From assembly GCA_902635865.1 (NCBI GenBank), contig CACPPD010000001.1, positions 62,001 to 126,000 on the forward strand: DNA of 64,000 nucleotides, in the 5' to 3' direction. Made by a program: the position numbers and the translations under genes. The notes under the pieces were generated by a model. It was not told where the DNA came from, did not search any database, and worked only from the letters and a program-made list of their open reading frames with translations. Shown in pieces: positions 53,310-61,830 of this stretch; positions within the stretch are counted from its first letter, which is position 1; each line of letters opens with the position of its first letter. The stretch is from an uncultured Pelagibacteraceae bacterium. GTDB taxonomy: Bacteria > Pseudomonadota > Alphaproteobacteria > Pelagibacterales > Pelagibacteraceae.

Positions 53310-54800
53310 ATGAAGTTATTTTTTATACTTGGTAATCAATTATTTCCAATAAAATACCTAGACCGCTTCAAAAAAGACCACCTATTTTTTATGGCTGAAG
53401 ATAAGGGTTTATGCACTTATGAAAAGCATCATAAACAAAAAATTTTATTATTTTTATCTTCGATGCGTTCTTATGCTGACGGATTAAGAAAAAACAAATT
53501 TAAATTAGATTATTTTAAAATTGAAGACAAAGAGTTTAATGATGATTATTTAAAAAAATTAAAAAAAATAATTACACAAAATAAAGTAAAAGAAATTTCA
53601 AGTTTTGAAGTAGAGGATAAATTTTTTGAAAAAAAAATTTCACAATTTTTAAAAAAAGAAAAAATACACTGGAATATTGTTCAAACTCCTATGTTTTTAA
53701 ATTCAAGAACTGAATTTAAAAATTATTTATCAAAATCAAAAAAACCTTTTATGGCAACTTTCTATAAAGATGTTAGAAAAAAATCAGGGATATTGATGGG
53801 CTCAGATGGTAATCCAATCGGGGGGAAATGGAGCTTTGATGAAGATAACAGAAATAAATTACCTAAAAACATTTCAATTCCTAAATTTCCAAAAATAAAT
53901 GAAACCAGTCATACAAAAAAACTAAAGCCTATTATTGAAAAGGAATTTAAAAATCACCCAGGGAGTATAAATAATTTTTGGTTTGCAACTGAATACGAGG
54001 AAGTTCTTAAACTTTTAAATTTTTTTATAAAAGAAAAATCAAACTTATTTGGTGATTATGAGGATGCAGTTGATCAAAAAGATAATATTCTATTTCATAG
54101 TGCATTAAGTCCTTATATAAATTTAGGTTTAATTACTCCTGAATTTGTTATCCAAAAAATTTTAGATTTTCATAAAAAAAAAAAAATTAGAATGAATTCT
54201 TTAGAGGGCTACATTCGCCAGGTGATTGGTTGGCGAGAATTTATGCGTGGAATTTATCAGTCCTATTCTCAAGAAATGGAAACTGGAAATTTTTTTAAAC
54301 AAAATAGAAAAATGAAAAGTTCTTGGTATGATGGGACTACTGGTCTTCCACCTTTGGATTATGCAATTAAAAATGCCGTTAATCATGGTTGGTCACATCA
54401 CATTGAAAGGTTAATGATCTTATCCAACATAATGAACCTTTGTGAAATTAAGCCAACAATTGTTTACAAATGGTTCATGGAAATGTTCGTAGACTCTTCA
54501 GATTGGGTGATGGTTCCTAATGTTTATGGAATGGGATTATTTAGTGACGGAGGAATTTTTGCGACCAAACCTTATATTTGTGGATCTGCATATTTTATGA
54601 AAATGATGGATTTTAAAAAAGGTGAGTGGTGCAACATTATGGATGGTCTTTATTGGAGATTTATTGACCGAAACAGGAAATTCTTTTTAAAAAATCCTCG
54701 TCTTTCGATGATGGTAAGAATATTTGATAAAATGAAATCTGATAGAAAAAAATTAATTTTATCTGAAGCTGATAAATTTATTAAACTAAATACAATTTGA
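53310..54800 (+). CDS. Cryptochrome/photolyase-related protein (PhrB/FeS-BCP type) with reduced cysteine set
   Basis: The 496-residue protein belongs to the deoxyribodipyrimidine photolyase-related (PhrB) class that repairs (6-4) lesions. The N-terminal domain begins KLFFILGNQLFP, and the FAD region includes LEGYIRQVIGWREFMRGIY and NHGWSHHIERLMILSNIMNL with the His-His pair typical of (6-4) enzymes. The four [4Fe-4S] cysteines of PhrB appear incomplete: Cys378 (MNLC) and Cys441 (EWCN) are candidates, but the C-x2-C pair is replaced by DFKKGEW. It overlaps the DUF2256 gene start. Confidence 0.88.
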   Translation: MKLFFILGNQLFPIKYLDRFKKDHLFFMAEDKGLCTYEKHHKQKILLFLSSMRSYADGLRKNKFKLDYFKIEDKEFNDDYLKKLKKIITQNKVKEISSFEVEDKFFEKKISQFLKKEKIHWNIVQTPMFLNSRTEFKNYLSKSKKPFMATFYKDVRKKSGILMGSDGNPIGGKWSFDEDNRNKLPKNISIPKFPKINETSHTKKLKPIIEKEFKNHPGSINNFWFATEYEEVLKLLNFFIKEKSNLFGDYEDAVDQKDNILFHSALSPYINLGLITPEFVIQKILDFHKKKKIRMNSLEGYIRQVIGWREFMRGIYQSYSQEMETGNFFKQNRKMKSSWYDGTTGLPPLDYAIKNAVNHGWSHHIERLMILSNIMNLCEIKPTIVYKWFMEMFVDSSDWVMVPNVYGMGLFSDGGIFATKPYICGSAYFMKMMDFKKGEWCNIMDGLYWRFIDRNRKFFLKNPRLSMMVRIFDKMKSDRKKLILSEADKFIKLNTI

Positions 54801-54928
54801 TGAAAAAAGAAAATTTACCAACAAAAATCTGTCCAGTTTGTAAAAGAACATTTACTTGGCGAAAAAAATGGAAGTTAAATTGGGATAGAGTAAAATATTG
54901 TTCCAAGAAGTGTTCTAAGCTAAGCTAA
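54800..54928 (+). CDS. DUF2256 zinc-ribbon microprotein
   Basis: A 42-residue frame reads MKKENLPTKICPVCKRTFTW, then RKKWKLNWDRVKYCSKKCSK, ending LS. The CPVC and YCSKKC pairs form a probable zinc ribbon and the whole matches DUF2256, whose genes often accompany photolyase-related genes. The ATG overlaps the photolyase stop (ATGA), giving tight coupling. Function unknown; a partner or cofactor-handling role for the photolyase is a guess. Confidence 0.9.
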   Translation: MKKENLPTKICPVCKRTFTWRKKWKLNWDRVKYCSKKCSKLS

Positions 54929-54933
54929 GCTTA

Positions 54934-55653
54934 GTGAACATAATAGTATTACAACATATCAAAATAGAAGATCCAGGTTACATTAAAGATTTAATGTTAG
55001 CTGATGGGTTTAATTTAACTACCATTGAATTAGATGAAGGTGAAAAAATACCAGACGATTTAAGTAAATTTGATGGAATGTTTTGTATGGGGGGTCCAAT
55101 GGATACCTATATGGAACAAGAATATCCTTGGTTAATAGAAGAAAAGAAAAAAATTAAAGAATTTGTTTTGAATTTAAAAAAACCTTATTTAGGTTTTTGT
55201 TTAGGTTGTCAGCTTTTAGGAGAAGTAGTTGGTGGAAAAGTGGTTAAATCAAAACCAGCAGAAATAGGAATTATGGATATTAATTTTTCTAATGAAAAAG
55301 ATAAAGATAAATTATTTTCAAAATTTCCTAATACGATTAAAAGTTTACAATGGCATTCTTATGAGGTTCAAGGCATTGAAAATAATAAAGATGTAACTTT
55401 ATTAGCTTCGTCCCCGATCACCAAGTATCAAATCTTTAAATATCAAAACCATGCTTATGGAATTCAATTTCATATAGAAATAAAAGATTCTACTGTTAAT
55501 GAATGGGGGTGTGTTCCGGAGTATAAAAAAGCTTTGGAAGATCAACTCGGTAATGGTGCGTTAGAAAAGTTTGATCAATCTGCAAAAGATAACATAAAAG
55601 ATATGAATAACTACTCTACAATCCTTTATAATAATTTTAAAAAACTTTTATGA
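54934..55653 (+). CDS. Class I glutamine amidotransferase-like protein
   Basis: The 239-residue protein has the amidotransferase triad: nucleophile Cys in YLGFCLGCQLLGEVVGG, and His/Glu in YGIQFHIEIKDS. The N-terminal GMFCMGGPMDTYMEQEYPW matches GuaA-like stand-alone proteins (YfeJ type). The synthase partner is not known. A GTG at 54934 is the start, 5 bp after the DUF2256 stop. It ends overlapping a small membrane protein gene. Confidence 0.88.
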   Translation: MNIIVLQHIKIEDPGYIKDLMLADGFNLTTIELDEGEKIPDDLSKFDGMFCMGGPMDTYMEQEYPWLIEEKKKIKEFVLNLKKPYLGFCLGCQLLGEVVGGKVVKSKPAEIGIMDINFSNEKDKDKLFSKFPNTIKSLQWHSYEVQGIENNKDVTLLASSPITKYQIFKYQNHAYGIQFHIEIKDSTVNEWGCVPEYKKALEDQLGNGALEKFDQSAKDNIKDMNNYSTILYNNFKKLL

Positions 55654-55871
55654 ATAATAAAATTTTTGAATGGGCAGGAGTTATAACTGCAATATTGTAT
55701 TCTTTGTTTGTCGCTTTAAATATAGGCATAGAATTTTTTGGGTTTTGTTTACTGTTATTGTCAGCCATTTTAATTGGAATTTGGGCCTATAGAGGTGGTC
55801 ACAAAGGAATTTTATTTTTGCAATTTTTTTATGCAACTGCTGGAATTATTGGAATGGTTCGTTGGTTTTAA
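55650..55871 (+). CDS. Small membrane protein, unknown
   Basis: The 73-residue protein has two or three hydrophobic segments (WAGVITAILYSLFVALNIGI; FGFCLLLLSAILIGIWAYRG; FLQFFYATAGIIGMVRWF). No family recognised. It is coupled to the amidotransferase gene by a 4-bp overlap and shares stop bases TTAA with the convergent photolyase-family gene. Confidence 0.68.
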   Translation: MNNKIFEWAGVITAILYSLFVALNIGIEFFGFCLLLLSAILIGIWAYRGGHKGILFLQFFYATAGIIGMVRWF

Positions 55872-57007
55872 TTAAAGCTTGAAACTATTTTAGGAATATA
55901 ATTTTTAAAATTAAAAAAACCTTTATTACAGTATTGCCAAGCTAATTGATCAAGATTTCTATATAAAAAATCTATCTTTAAATTATTAGAATTAAAAAAA
56001 TCTAAATTTTCACCTACTGTTGGATACAAACCGTAATAATTTTCAATATTTTTTAATTCACTTATATCTATAATTTGACAATCGATTGATTGATTTTTTA
56101 ATCTTTGTTCTTGGTTTTCTATTAAATGAGATTTAAATTTTACTAACTTTTCACTGAGTTTTATTGTTCTATTTTCATTTTTATTAGAAACTAGGTAAAT
56201 TTTCTTAAAGTTGTTTTCCTTAAAGTCAGTGATTTCAAAAGAGAGATTATTTTCAAAAATTAAAAGATTCTTATTCTCAATCTTTTGTGGGTTATTGAAA
56301 TCCTGTTTAATTATTTGATAAGATTTTTCAGATACTTTTGGAGGAGCATTTTCATTTAATTTTATATTTTGAAATCTATTGTTAGTGAATTTTTTAATAT
56401 TCCATTCACTTGCAAGGTAATGTTTTCCTTGAGTTTGAACACCCGCAACCCATCGCCACCCAAGAGTATTTGATGCAGCATCTCCATCATAAAGATGTTG
56501 CATAAAAAATTCTGCACCTAATTGCCAAGGCAATTCTAAAGTAAAAATCCAAATACTAGCAAACCACATTCTTGTGTGATTATGCAAATAATTGTTTTCT
56601 TTAAGCTCTTTCACCCACTCATTAAAGCAATCTACTTTTGTGTTTCCTTCGATTGCTGCAATAAAATCTTTATTATCTTTAAATTCATTTTTGATTTGAT
56701 TTAATTCGATAAGATAATCAGTCCAAACATTCGGTCTAAGTTCTAACCAACCTTTCCAATAAGTTCGCCATAAAACTTCTTGAATAAACTTTTCATTTTT
56801 TGAAAAAGAAAATTTACTTAGAGCTTTCTGAATGACTTCTTGTTCATTAATTATTCCATGAGTTATATATGGTGATAAGCAAGATATATTAGATCTTTTT
56901 TCAGGTCCAAAATCAAAATTTCTTAATTTTGAATATTCTCCAAGATTATTCTCAACAAAATTATTTAATTGATTTAAGGCTTTAGCCCTTGAAGCTTCAA
57001 ATATCAT
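55868..57007 (-). CDS. Photolyase/cryptochrome-family protein with N-terminal FAD domain (lacks the usual antenna domain)
   Basis: The 379-residue protein begins directly with the FAD-binding photolyase domain: LSPYITHGIINEQEVIQ (44-60), FIQEVLWRTYWKGWLELRP (74-92), NNYLHNHTRMWFASIWIF (138-155) and DGDAASNTLGWRWVAGV (174-190), all intact. The N-terminal Rossmann antenna domain (about 130 residues) of normal photolyases is absent. Instead a C-terminal region (about 240-379) with alternating predicted strands and helices (KIYLVSNKNE; DCQIIDISEL) follows. It may be a relocated or unrelated domain. Repair or light-sensing activity is unproven. Confidence 0.86.
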   Translation of the reverse strand: MIFEASRAKALNQLNNFVENNLGEYSKLRNFDFGPEKRSNISCLSPYITHGIINEQEVIQKALSKFSFSKNEKFIQEVLWRTYWKGWLELRPNVWTDYLIELNQIKNEFKDNKDFIAAIEGNTKVDCFNEWVKELKENNYLHNHTRMWFASIWIFTLELPWQLGAEFFMQHLYDGDAASNTLGWRWVAGVQTQGKHYLASEWNIKKFTNNRFQNIKLNENAPPKVSEKSYQIIKQDFNNPQKIENKNLLIFENNLSFEITDFKENNFKKIYLVSNKNENRTIKLSEKLVKFKSHLIENQEQRLKNQSIDCQIIDISELKNIENYYGLYPTVGENLDFFNSNNLKIDFLYRNLDQLAWQYCNKGFFNFKNYIPKIVSSFN

Positions 57008-57013
57008 TTTAAA

Positions 57014-57394
57014 TTATTTTGATTTTTTTTTCTTAAGACCTAATTTGTCACTATGTCTTAATCTTAAGACAACAATTGCTCCAGCTATTAACAAAATAGC
57101 TACAGCTTCATAAACAAGTGCAGTAGGATCCATTTCTTTACCTTGTAAAATAATAAATCTTGCAAGGGCGGTAATTGCAATAAGAAGTGGTAGGGTAATA
57201 CTAATAGATTGTTGGTTCCAAAAAACTCTGACCATTGCTAGCACCTCCAAATAAAGAAACATTAAAAGCAAATCTGCTAATGTAACAGATTGATTTAAGA
57301 ACATGTTTTTCATTTCAATCCCAACAGCAATAACAGTGCTGATTAAGATAATAACCATTAATGCTAACTGTAAATTTTTTGCTATCTTATCCAT
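57014..57394 (-). CDS. PsiE-family membrane protein
   Basis: The 126-residue protein has four membrane helices and matches the phosphate-starvation-inducible PsiE family: LLLMFLYLEVLAMVRVFWNQ and LLIAITALARFIILQGKEMD. Its molecular function is not known. It stands between the photolyase-family gene and an unknown membrane protein gene whose stop overlaps its ATG. Confidence 0.85.
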   Translation of the reverse strand: MDKIAKNLQLALMVIILISTVIAVGIEMKNMFLNQSVTLADLLLMFLYLEVLAMVRVFWNQQSISITLPLLIAITALARFIILQGKEMDPTALVYEAVAILLIAGAIVVLRLRHSDKLGLKKKKSK

Positions 57395-57852
57395 TATTTA
57401 TCTTTACTAAAAGGTAACCATTTTTCAATTGCAGATTTTAAGGGACCATCATAAGGGATTGAATAAGAGTTCGGGTTTGGACTTGTTAAAACCTCAATTC
57501 CTTTTGAAAATACAAAAATAAATACTATTACAAAAACTATGACCATGATTTTAAAAGGATCAAAATTCTTTGTTTGAAAAACACTTGCAGACTTCTCTTC
57601 TGCTCTATGGAATTGTTTAAAAGTCATATAGACGGCAAAAATTAAACCTATATGAGCTAAAAAAAGTCCAGCCCATCCAAATGCGAAAGTTGTGTAAGAA
57701 AAAACATATAAACTAAAAACAGTAGTCCAAATAAAACTTAAAACTAAAAGAATTTGTAATCTAACTGTTTTAGGAAGTGCGCGTAGATCATTCTTACTAT
57801 CATCAAATAAAATATTTGCAGCATCTCTCATCCAATTCTTTATTGATTCCAT
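57394..57852 (-). CDS. Membrane protein of unknown function
   Basis: The 152-residue protein has three hydrophobic segments (LQILLVLSFIWTTVFSLYVF; WAGLFLAHIGLIFAVYMTF; IMVIVFVIVFIFVFSKGI) and a C-terminal periplasmic-like tail with PNSYSIPYDGPLKSAIEKW. No family recognised. It overlaps PsiE by one base, so the two are probably expressed together. Confidence 0.72.
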   Translation of the reverse strand: MESIKNWMRDAANILFDDSKNDLRALPKTVRLQILLVLSFIWTTVFSLYVFSYTTFAFGWAGLFLAHIGLIFAVYMTFKQFHRAEEKSASVFQTKNFDPFKIMVIVFVIVFIFVFSKGIEVLTSPNPNSYSIPYDGPLKSAIEKWLPFSKDK

Positions 57853-57909
57853 GATCTAAGGATATAATTTTTAGTGATTTAAACAAATGTTAATTTGTCC
57901 TAAACGTTA

Positions 57910-59097
57910 CTAAGAACTAAGCTTTTTTTTGTGAAAATTGATAAATCTTTCAACGTTAGATTTATTAAATGACTTATTTTCTTCAAATGAGACTTTTTTC
58001 ATCGAGTAAGCGCTGCTATTAGTAACTCTAGATTGAATTGTAATATTTCCTTTATACAATTTAAGTTTAACTGAGCCATTAACTTTGCTTCTCTTTAAAT
58101 CTACAATTTTTTGAAGTTTAAATCTTTCTTTTGAATACCAATAACCATTATAAATTAACTCTGCATATCTAGACATTATCTGGTCTTTTTTATGCATAGT
58201 CTCTTTGTCTAAGGTAACAGACTCAATTGCTCTATGAGCATTTATTAAAAGAGTCCCACCAGGTGTTTCATACACACCTCTAGATTTAATACCTAAAAAT
58301 CTATTCTCTACTAAGTCAACTCTTCCAATTCCATTTTTACCTGCTAGATCATTTAATTTTGTTAATAATTTAGCTGGAGATAATTTTTTTCCATTAATTC
58401 CAAAAGGATCACCATTTTTAAAATTAATAGTAACAAAAGATGGTTTGTTAGGTGCTTTTTCAGGAGAAACTGTTCGTTGAAAAATAAATTCTGGAGCAGA
58501 ATTTTTTGGATTTTCTAAAACCTTACCTTCAGTTGATGTATGAAATAAATTATCATCCACTGAAAAAGGAGGTGCACCTTTTTTATCTTTAGGAATAGCT
58601 ATGCTATGTTTTTTTGCATAATTAATTAAGTCTGTTCTAGATTTTAGTTTCCAAATTCTCCACGGAGCTATAATTTTAATTTTAGGACCAAAATAATGAT
58701 AGCCTAATTCAAATCTAACTTGGTCATTGCCTTTACCAGTTGCTCCATGTGAAACTGCATAGGCTTTAAATTTTTTAGCTACTCTTATTTGATCTTTTGC
58801 AATAAGAGGTCTTGCTATTGATGTCCCTAATAAATAAACACCCTCATAGATCGCGTGTCCTCTGATCATGGGATAAACATAATCCTTAACAAAAATATCT
58901 TTTAAATCTTTAATAATTATATTTTTAACACCAAATTTTTTTGCATTAGTAATAATTTTTTTTCTATCAATTTCTTGTCCAACATCTGCTGTATAACAAA
59001 TTACATCTGCATCATAATTTTCTTGAAGCCATTTTAAAATTATAGAAGTATCGAGCCCTCCAGAATAAGCTAGAACAATTTTCTTTTTTGATTTCAT
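57910..59097 (-). CDS. argG: Argininosuccinate synthase ArgG
   Basis: ArgG joins citrulline and aspartate with ATP. The pyrophosphatase loop VLAYSGGLDTSIILKWL is at the N-terminus, followed by CYTADVGQE, HGATGKGNDQVRFELGY and EGKVLENPKNSAPE. At 395 residues it is full length and of the short (bacterial/eukaryotic) type. It follows the IalB-like gene by 4 bp. Confidence 0.97.
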   Translation of the reverse strand: MKSKKKIVLAYSGGLDTSIILKWLQENYDADVICYTADVGQEIDRKKIITNAKKFGVKNIIIKDLKDIFVKDYVYPMIRGHAIYEGVYLLGTSIARPLIAKDQIRVAKKFKAYAVSHGATGKGNDQVRFELGYHYFGPKIKIIAPWRIWKLKSRTDLINYAKKHSIAIPKDKKGAPPFSVDDNLFHTSTEGKVLENPKNSAPEFIFQRTVSPEKAPNKPSFVTINFKNGDPFGINGKKLSPAKLLTKLNDLAGKNGIGRVDLVENRFLGIKSRGVYETPGGTLLINAHRAIESVTLDKETMHKKDQIMSRYAELIYNGYWYSKERFKLQKIVDLKRSKVNGSVKLKLYKGNITIQSRVTNSSAYSMKKVSFEENKSFNKSNVERFINFHKKKLSS

Positions 59098-59101
59098 TGA
59101 A

Positions 59102-59614
59102 TTAACTACAAGCTTTTCTTGAAGCGTTATAAGCTTTAGTAAATCCTAGTAATGAGTAATGATCAATTGTTTGAGAACCTTGTTGATTGTATCCAGTGAT
59201 CATAATTCTAGATCCCTTTCTCATTTGTTTGATCATTTTTAATTCGATTTTATTGTCTGCAATCCACGCAAAACCTTGTTCTTTAATATCAAATTTAAAT
59301 TTATTCTTCCCTGAAGCAGCTGTTACAGAATTATTTTTGTTGAATTCATAACCCGGGGTAACACTTACTTCATTTTTTATATTGTCGTTTGGTCTAAATG
59401 CTACAAATAATTTTGCATCTCTTTTATTAGTTTTGGGTGCTTGCAAAATAGGTAAAGATTGCGCAAAGCATACTTTACCTTCAGCATCCATAACGACCAT
59501 TGCCTCCCAATCTTTATATTTACCAATTTTTTTGATTTCCTGAGCTGAAACTTGAGCAACACCACTTATAAAAAATATTCCTAAAAATATTGTAATTTTT
59601 TTAATTATGGACAT
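59102..59614 (-). CDS. IalB-family secreted protein
   Basis: The 170-residue protein has a signal peptide (about 1-24, ending SAQE) and resembles the invasion-associated locus B family of Alphaproteobacteria: KYKDWEAMVVMDAEGKVCFA and KKIELK-like AWIADNKIELKMIKQMRKGS, with a C-terminal cysteine RKACS probably paired with VCFAQ. Function in free-living bacteria is unknown. Its start overlaps the aldo/keto reductase gene end by 10 bp. Confidence 0.8.
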   Translation of the reverse strand: MSIIKKITIFLGIFFISGVAQVSAQEIKKIGKYKDWEAMVVMDAEGKVCFAQSLPILQAPKTNKRDAKLFVAFRPNDNIKNEVSVTPGYEFNKNNSVTAASGKNKFKFDIKEQGFAWIADNKIELKMIKQMRKGSRIMITGYNQQGSQTIDHYSLLGFTKAYNASRKACS

Positions 59615-60639
59615 GGATTTGGATAAATTGTTTGTACGTAGTTAATTTCTTTAATGATATCATCAGATAAGTTTACATTTACACTTTCTATATTTGTTTT
59701 CAACTGCTCCATTGTAGTTGCTCCAATTATTACACTGGTCATAAAGTCTTGGATTTCACAAAATTTTATCGCCATCTGACTCATATCTAGATCAAACTTT
59801 TCACTAATTTTATAATAATGTTCAACGGCATCCTCAGTATTTGGCTTTCTATACCTTGTCCAGAAATCGAAATCTCTCTCCATTCTCGATCCTTTGGGGA
59901 AATTCTTGTTTCTATACTTTCCACTTAAATATCCACTTGCTAATGGTGAGTAAGCTAAGCAGCCAATGTTTTCTCTTATAGAAACTTCAGCTAGTCCAAC
60001 TTCGTAAGATCTATTTAATAAACTATAAGGATTTTGGATTGACATCATTCTTGGCAACTTTTTATCTTTAGAAAACTGAAGATAATTTAAAACTCCCCAA
60101 GGGGTCTCATTTGATAAACCAACGTATCTTATTTTTCCATGATCAATATATTTGTTTAACTCTGCAAGAACATCTTCAAATTTATTCCATTCATTTTCCT
60201 TATGAACATAACCAAGTCTTCCAAAATTATTTACATTTCTTTCTGGCCAATGAAGTTGATATAAATCTATATAATCAGTTTTAAGTCTTCTAAGACTGTC
60301 ATTTAAAGCAGATTCTAAATTTGGACCTGTAAAACTATTTTCTCCATTTCTTAAATAATCTCTTGCTGGACCAGCAACTTTTGTTGCAAGAATGACTTTG
60401 TCTCTTTTTTTTGTTTTTTCAAACCAGTTTCCAATAATTTCTTCTGTATCACCATAGGTTTCCTTTCTTGGTGGTACTGCATATAATTCAGCAGTGTCCC
60501 AAAAGTTCACTCCTTGATCTAAAGCAAAATCCATTTGTTCAAATGCTTCAAGCTCAGTATTTTGTTCTCCCCACGTCATAGTACCGAGACAAATTGTACT
60601 CACTTTGATATCTGTATTACCTAAATTTTTGTAATTCAT
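59605..60639 (-). CDS. Aldo/keto reductase (Tas-like)
   Basis: The 344-residue protein shows the AKR fold: LGTMTWGEQNTELEAFEQMD, the catalytic Tyr in VNFWDTAELYAVPP, the Lys region ILATKVAGP, and QLHWPERNVN with the active-site His. The NADPH site is VIIGATTMEQLKTNI. It most resembles E. coli Tas. Substrate unknown. It is divergent from the BI-1 gene over 79 bp. Confidence 0.9.
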   Translation of the reverse strand: MNYKNLGNTDIKVSTICLGTMTWGEQNTELEAFEQMDFALDQGVNFWDTAELYAVPPRKETYGDTEEIIGNWFEKTKKRDKVILATKVAGPARDYLRNGENSFTGPNLESALNDSLRRLKTDYIDLYQLHWPERNVNNFGRLGYVHKENEWNKFEDVLAELNKYIDHGKIRYVGLSNETPWGVLNYLQFSKDKKLPRMMSIQNPYSLLNRSYEVGLAEVSIRENIGCLAYSPLASGYLSGKYRNKNFPKGSRMERDFDFWTRYRKPNTEDAVEHYYKISEKFDLDMSQMAIKFCEIQDFMTSVIIGATTMEQLKTNIESVNVNLSDDIIKEINYVQTIYPNPCP

Positions 60640-60718
60640 TAGAAATATTAAGTTAAAATTTTGTTAATCTTTTAAGGTATCTTGAATAATTAGTAAAAGA
60701 ATATATATATCACTTATT

Positions 60719-61480
60719 ATGGAATTTGATAAAAACGGAATACTAAATAGAGCAAAAGCAGCACAACAAACAGCTGCTGTTATGGATGAAGGCTTAAGAG
60801 CCTACATGCTAAAAGTTTACAACTACATGGCAACGGGTATATTGCTAACTGGAATAGTAGCACTAGTAACATTTAAAATGTCTGTTGTTACTAATGATGC
60901 AGGTTCAATCGTTGGTCTAACGCAGATTGGGAATGCAATTTATTTATCAGGTCTTAAATGGCTTGTAATGTTAGCACCTCTTGGTATCGTTTTTTACATG
61001 AGTTTTGGAATTAATAAAATGAGTGCATCAAAGGCACAAACTACGTTTTGGGTTTTTGCAGCTTTGATGGGTCTATCATTATCTTCAATTTTATTGGTTT
61101 ATACTGGAATGAGTGTAACAAGAGTTTTCTTCATTACATCTGCAACATTTGGAGCGATGAGTATTTATGGATACACAACTAAAAGAGATCTTACAAAGTT
61201 AGGATCTTTTTTAATGATGGGTTTAATTGGAATAATTATAGCTTCAATTGTTAATATCTTTATGAAATCTTCTATGATGTATTTTGTGATTTCAATTTTA
61301 GGTGTTTTAATATTTGTTGGTCTAACAGCTTATGACACTCAGAAAATTAAAAATATGTATGTTGCGTCAGATTCAGGCGAGTTAATAGGCAAGAAAGCCG
61401 TTATGGGCGCTTTAACTTTATATCTAGATTTTATCAATCTATTTATAATGTTGTTAAGATTATTTGGTCAAAGAAGATAA
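60719..61480 (+). CDS. Bax inhibitor-1/YccA-family membrane protein
   Basis: The 253-residue protein has seven membrane helices. The family pattern includes VYNYMATGILLTGIVALVTF near the start and FVGLTAYDTQKIKNMYVASD plus LYLDFINLFIMLLRLFGQRR at the end, with the paired acidic residues of the pH-sensitive leak site. YccA-like relatives modulate FtsH; BI-1 types leak calcium. The stop is 2 bp from that of convergent DUF2794. Confidence 0.93.
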   Translation: MEFDKNGILNRAKAAQQTAAVMDEGLRAYMLKVYNYMATGILLTGIVALVTFKMSVVTNDAGSIVGLTQIGNAIYLSGLKWLVMLAPLGIVFYMSFGINKMSASKAQTTFWVFAALMGLSLSSILLVYTGMSVTRVFFITSATFGAMSIYGYTTKRDLTKLGSFLMMGLIGIIIASIVNIFMKSSMMYFVISILGVLIFVGLTAYDTQKIKNMYVASDSGELIGKKAVMGALTLYLDFINLFIMLLRLFGQRR

Positions 61481-61482
61481 AT

Positions 61483-61830
61483 TTATTTTTGAAGTTTCTT
61501 CCAGCTGGTGTTTTTTAATAAAATTTTAAGATCGTAAGAATTTTTTAGTATTTTACCATTCGTATCAGTAATAAAATATTTAAGATTTTTATTTTTAGGC
61601 TTAAAATTTTTACAAATTTTATATAGGGCATTTTCAGTAGCATTTCTAAAAACGCTAAACCCAACTTGTTTATTTGATATACTTAAACCATAATCTTTCC
61701 AAGATCCTTCGGAAACCATCTTAGCATATAAGTCTAATATAATTTTTAGCTCATCTTTTTCAAAAAAGTGTTTTTCTTCAATTTTATTATGATGATTATT
61801 TACTACTAATTTTAAATTACTACGCATCAA
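61483..61830 (-). CDS. DUF2794 protein
   Basis: The 115-residue protein matches DUF2794, an alphaproteobacterial family: FFEKDELKIILDLYAKMVSE, GSWKDYGLSISNKQVGFSVF and LYKICKNFKPK. Function is unknown. Its start overlaps the end of ispZ/yciB by 11 bp, a frequent arrangement. Confidence 0.88.
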   Translation of the reverse strand: MMRSNLKLVVNNHHNKIEEKHFFEKDELKIILDLYAKMVSEGSWKDYGLSISNKQVGFSVFRNATENALYKICKNFKPKNKNLKYFITDTNGKILKNSYDLKILLKNTSWKKLQK

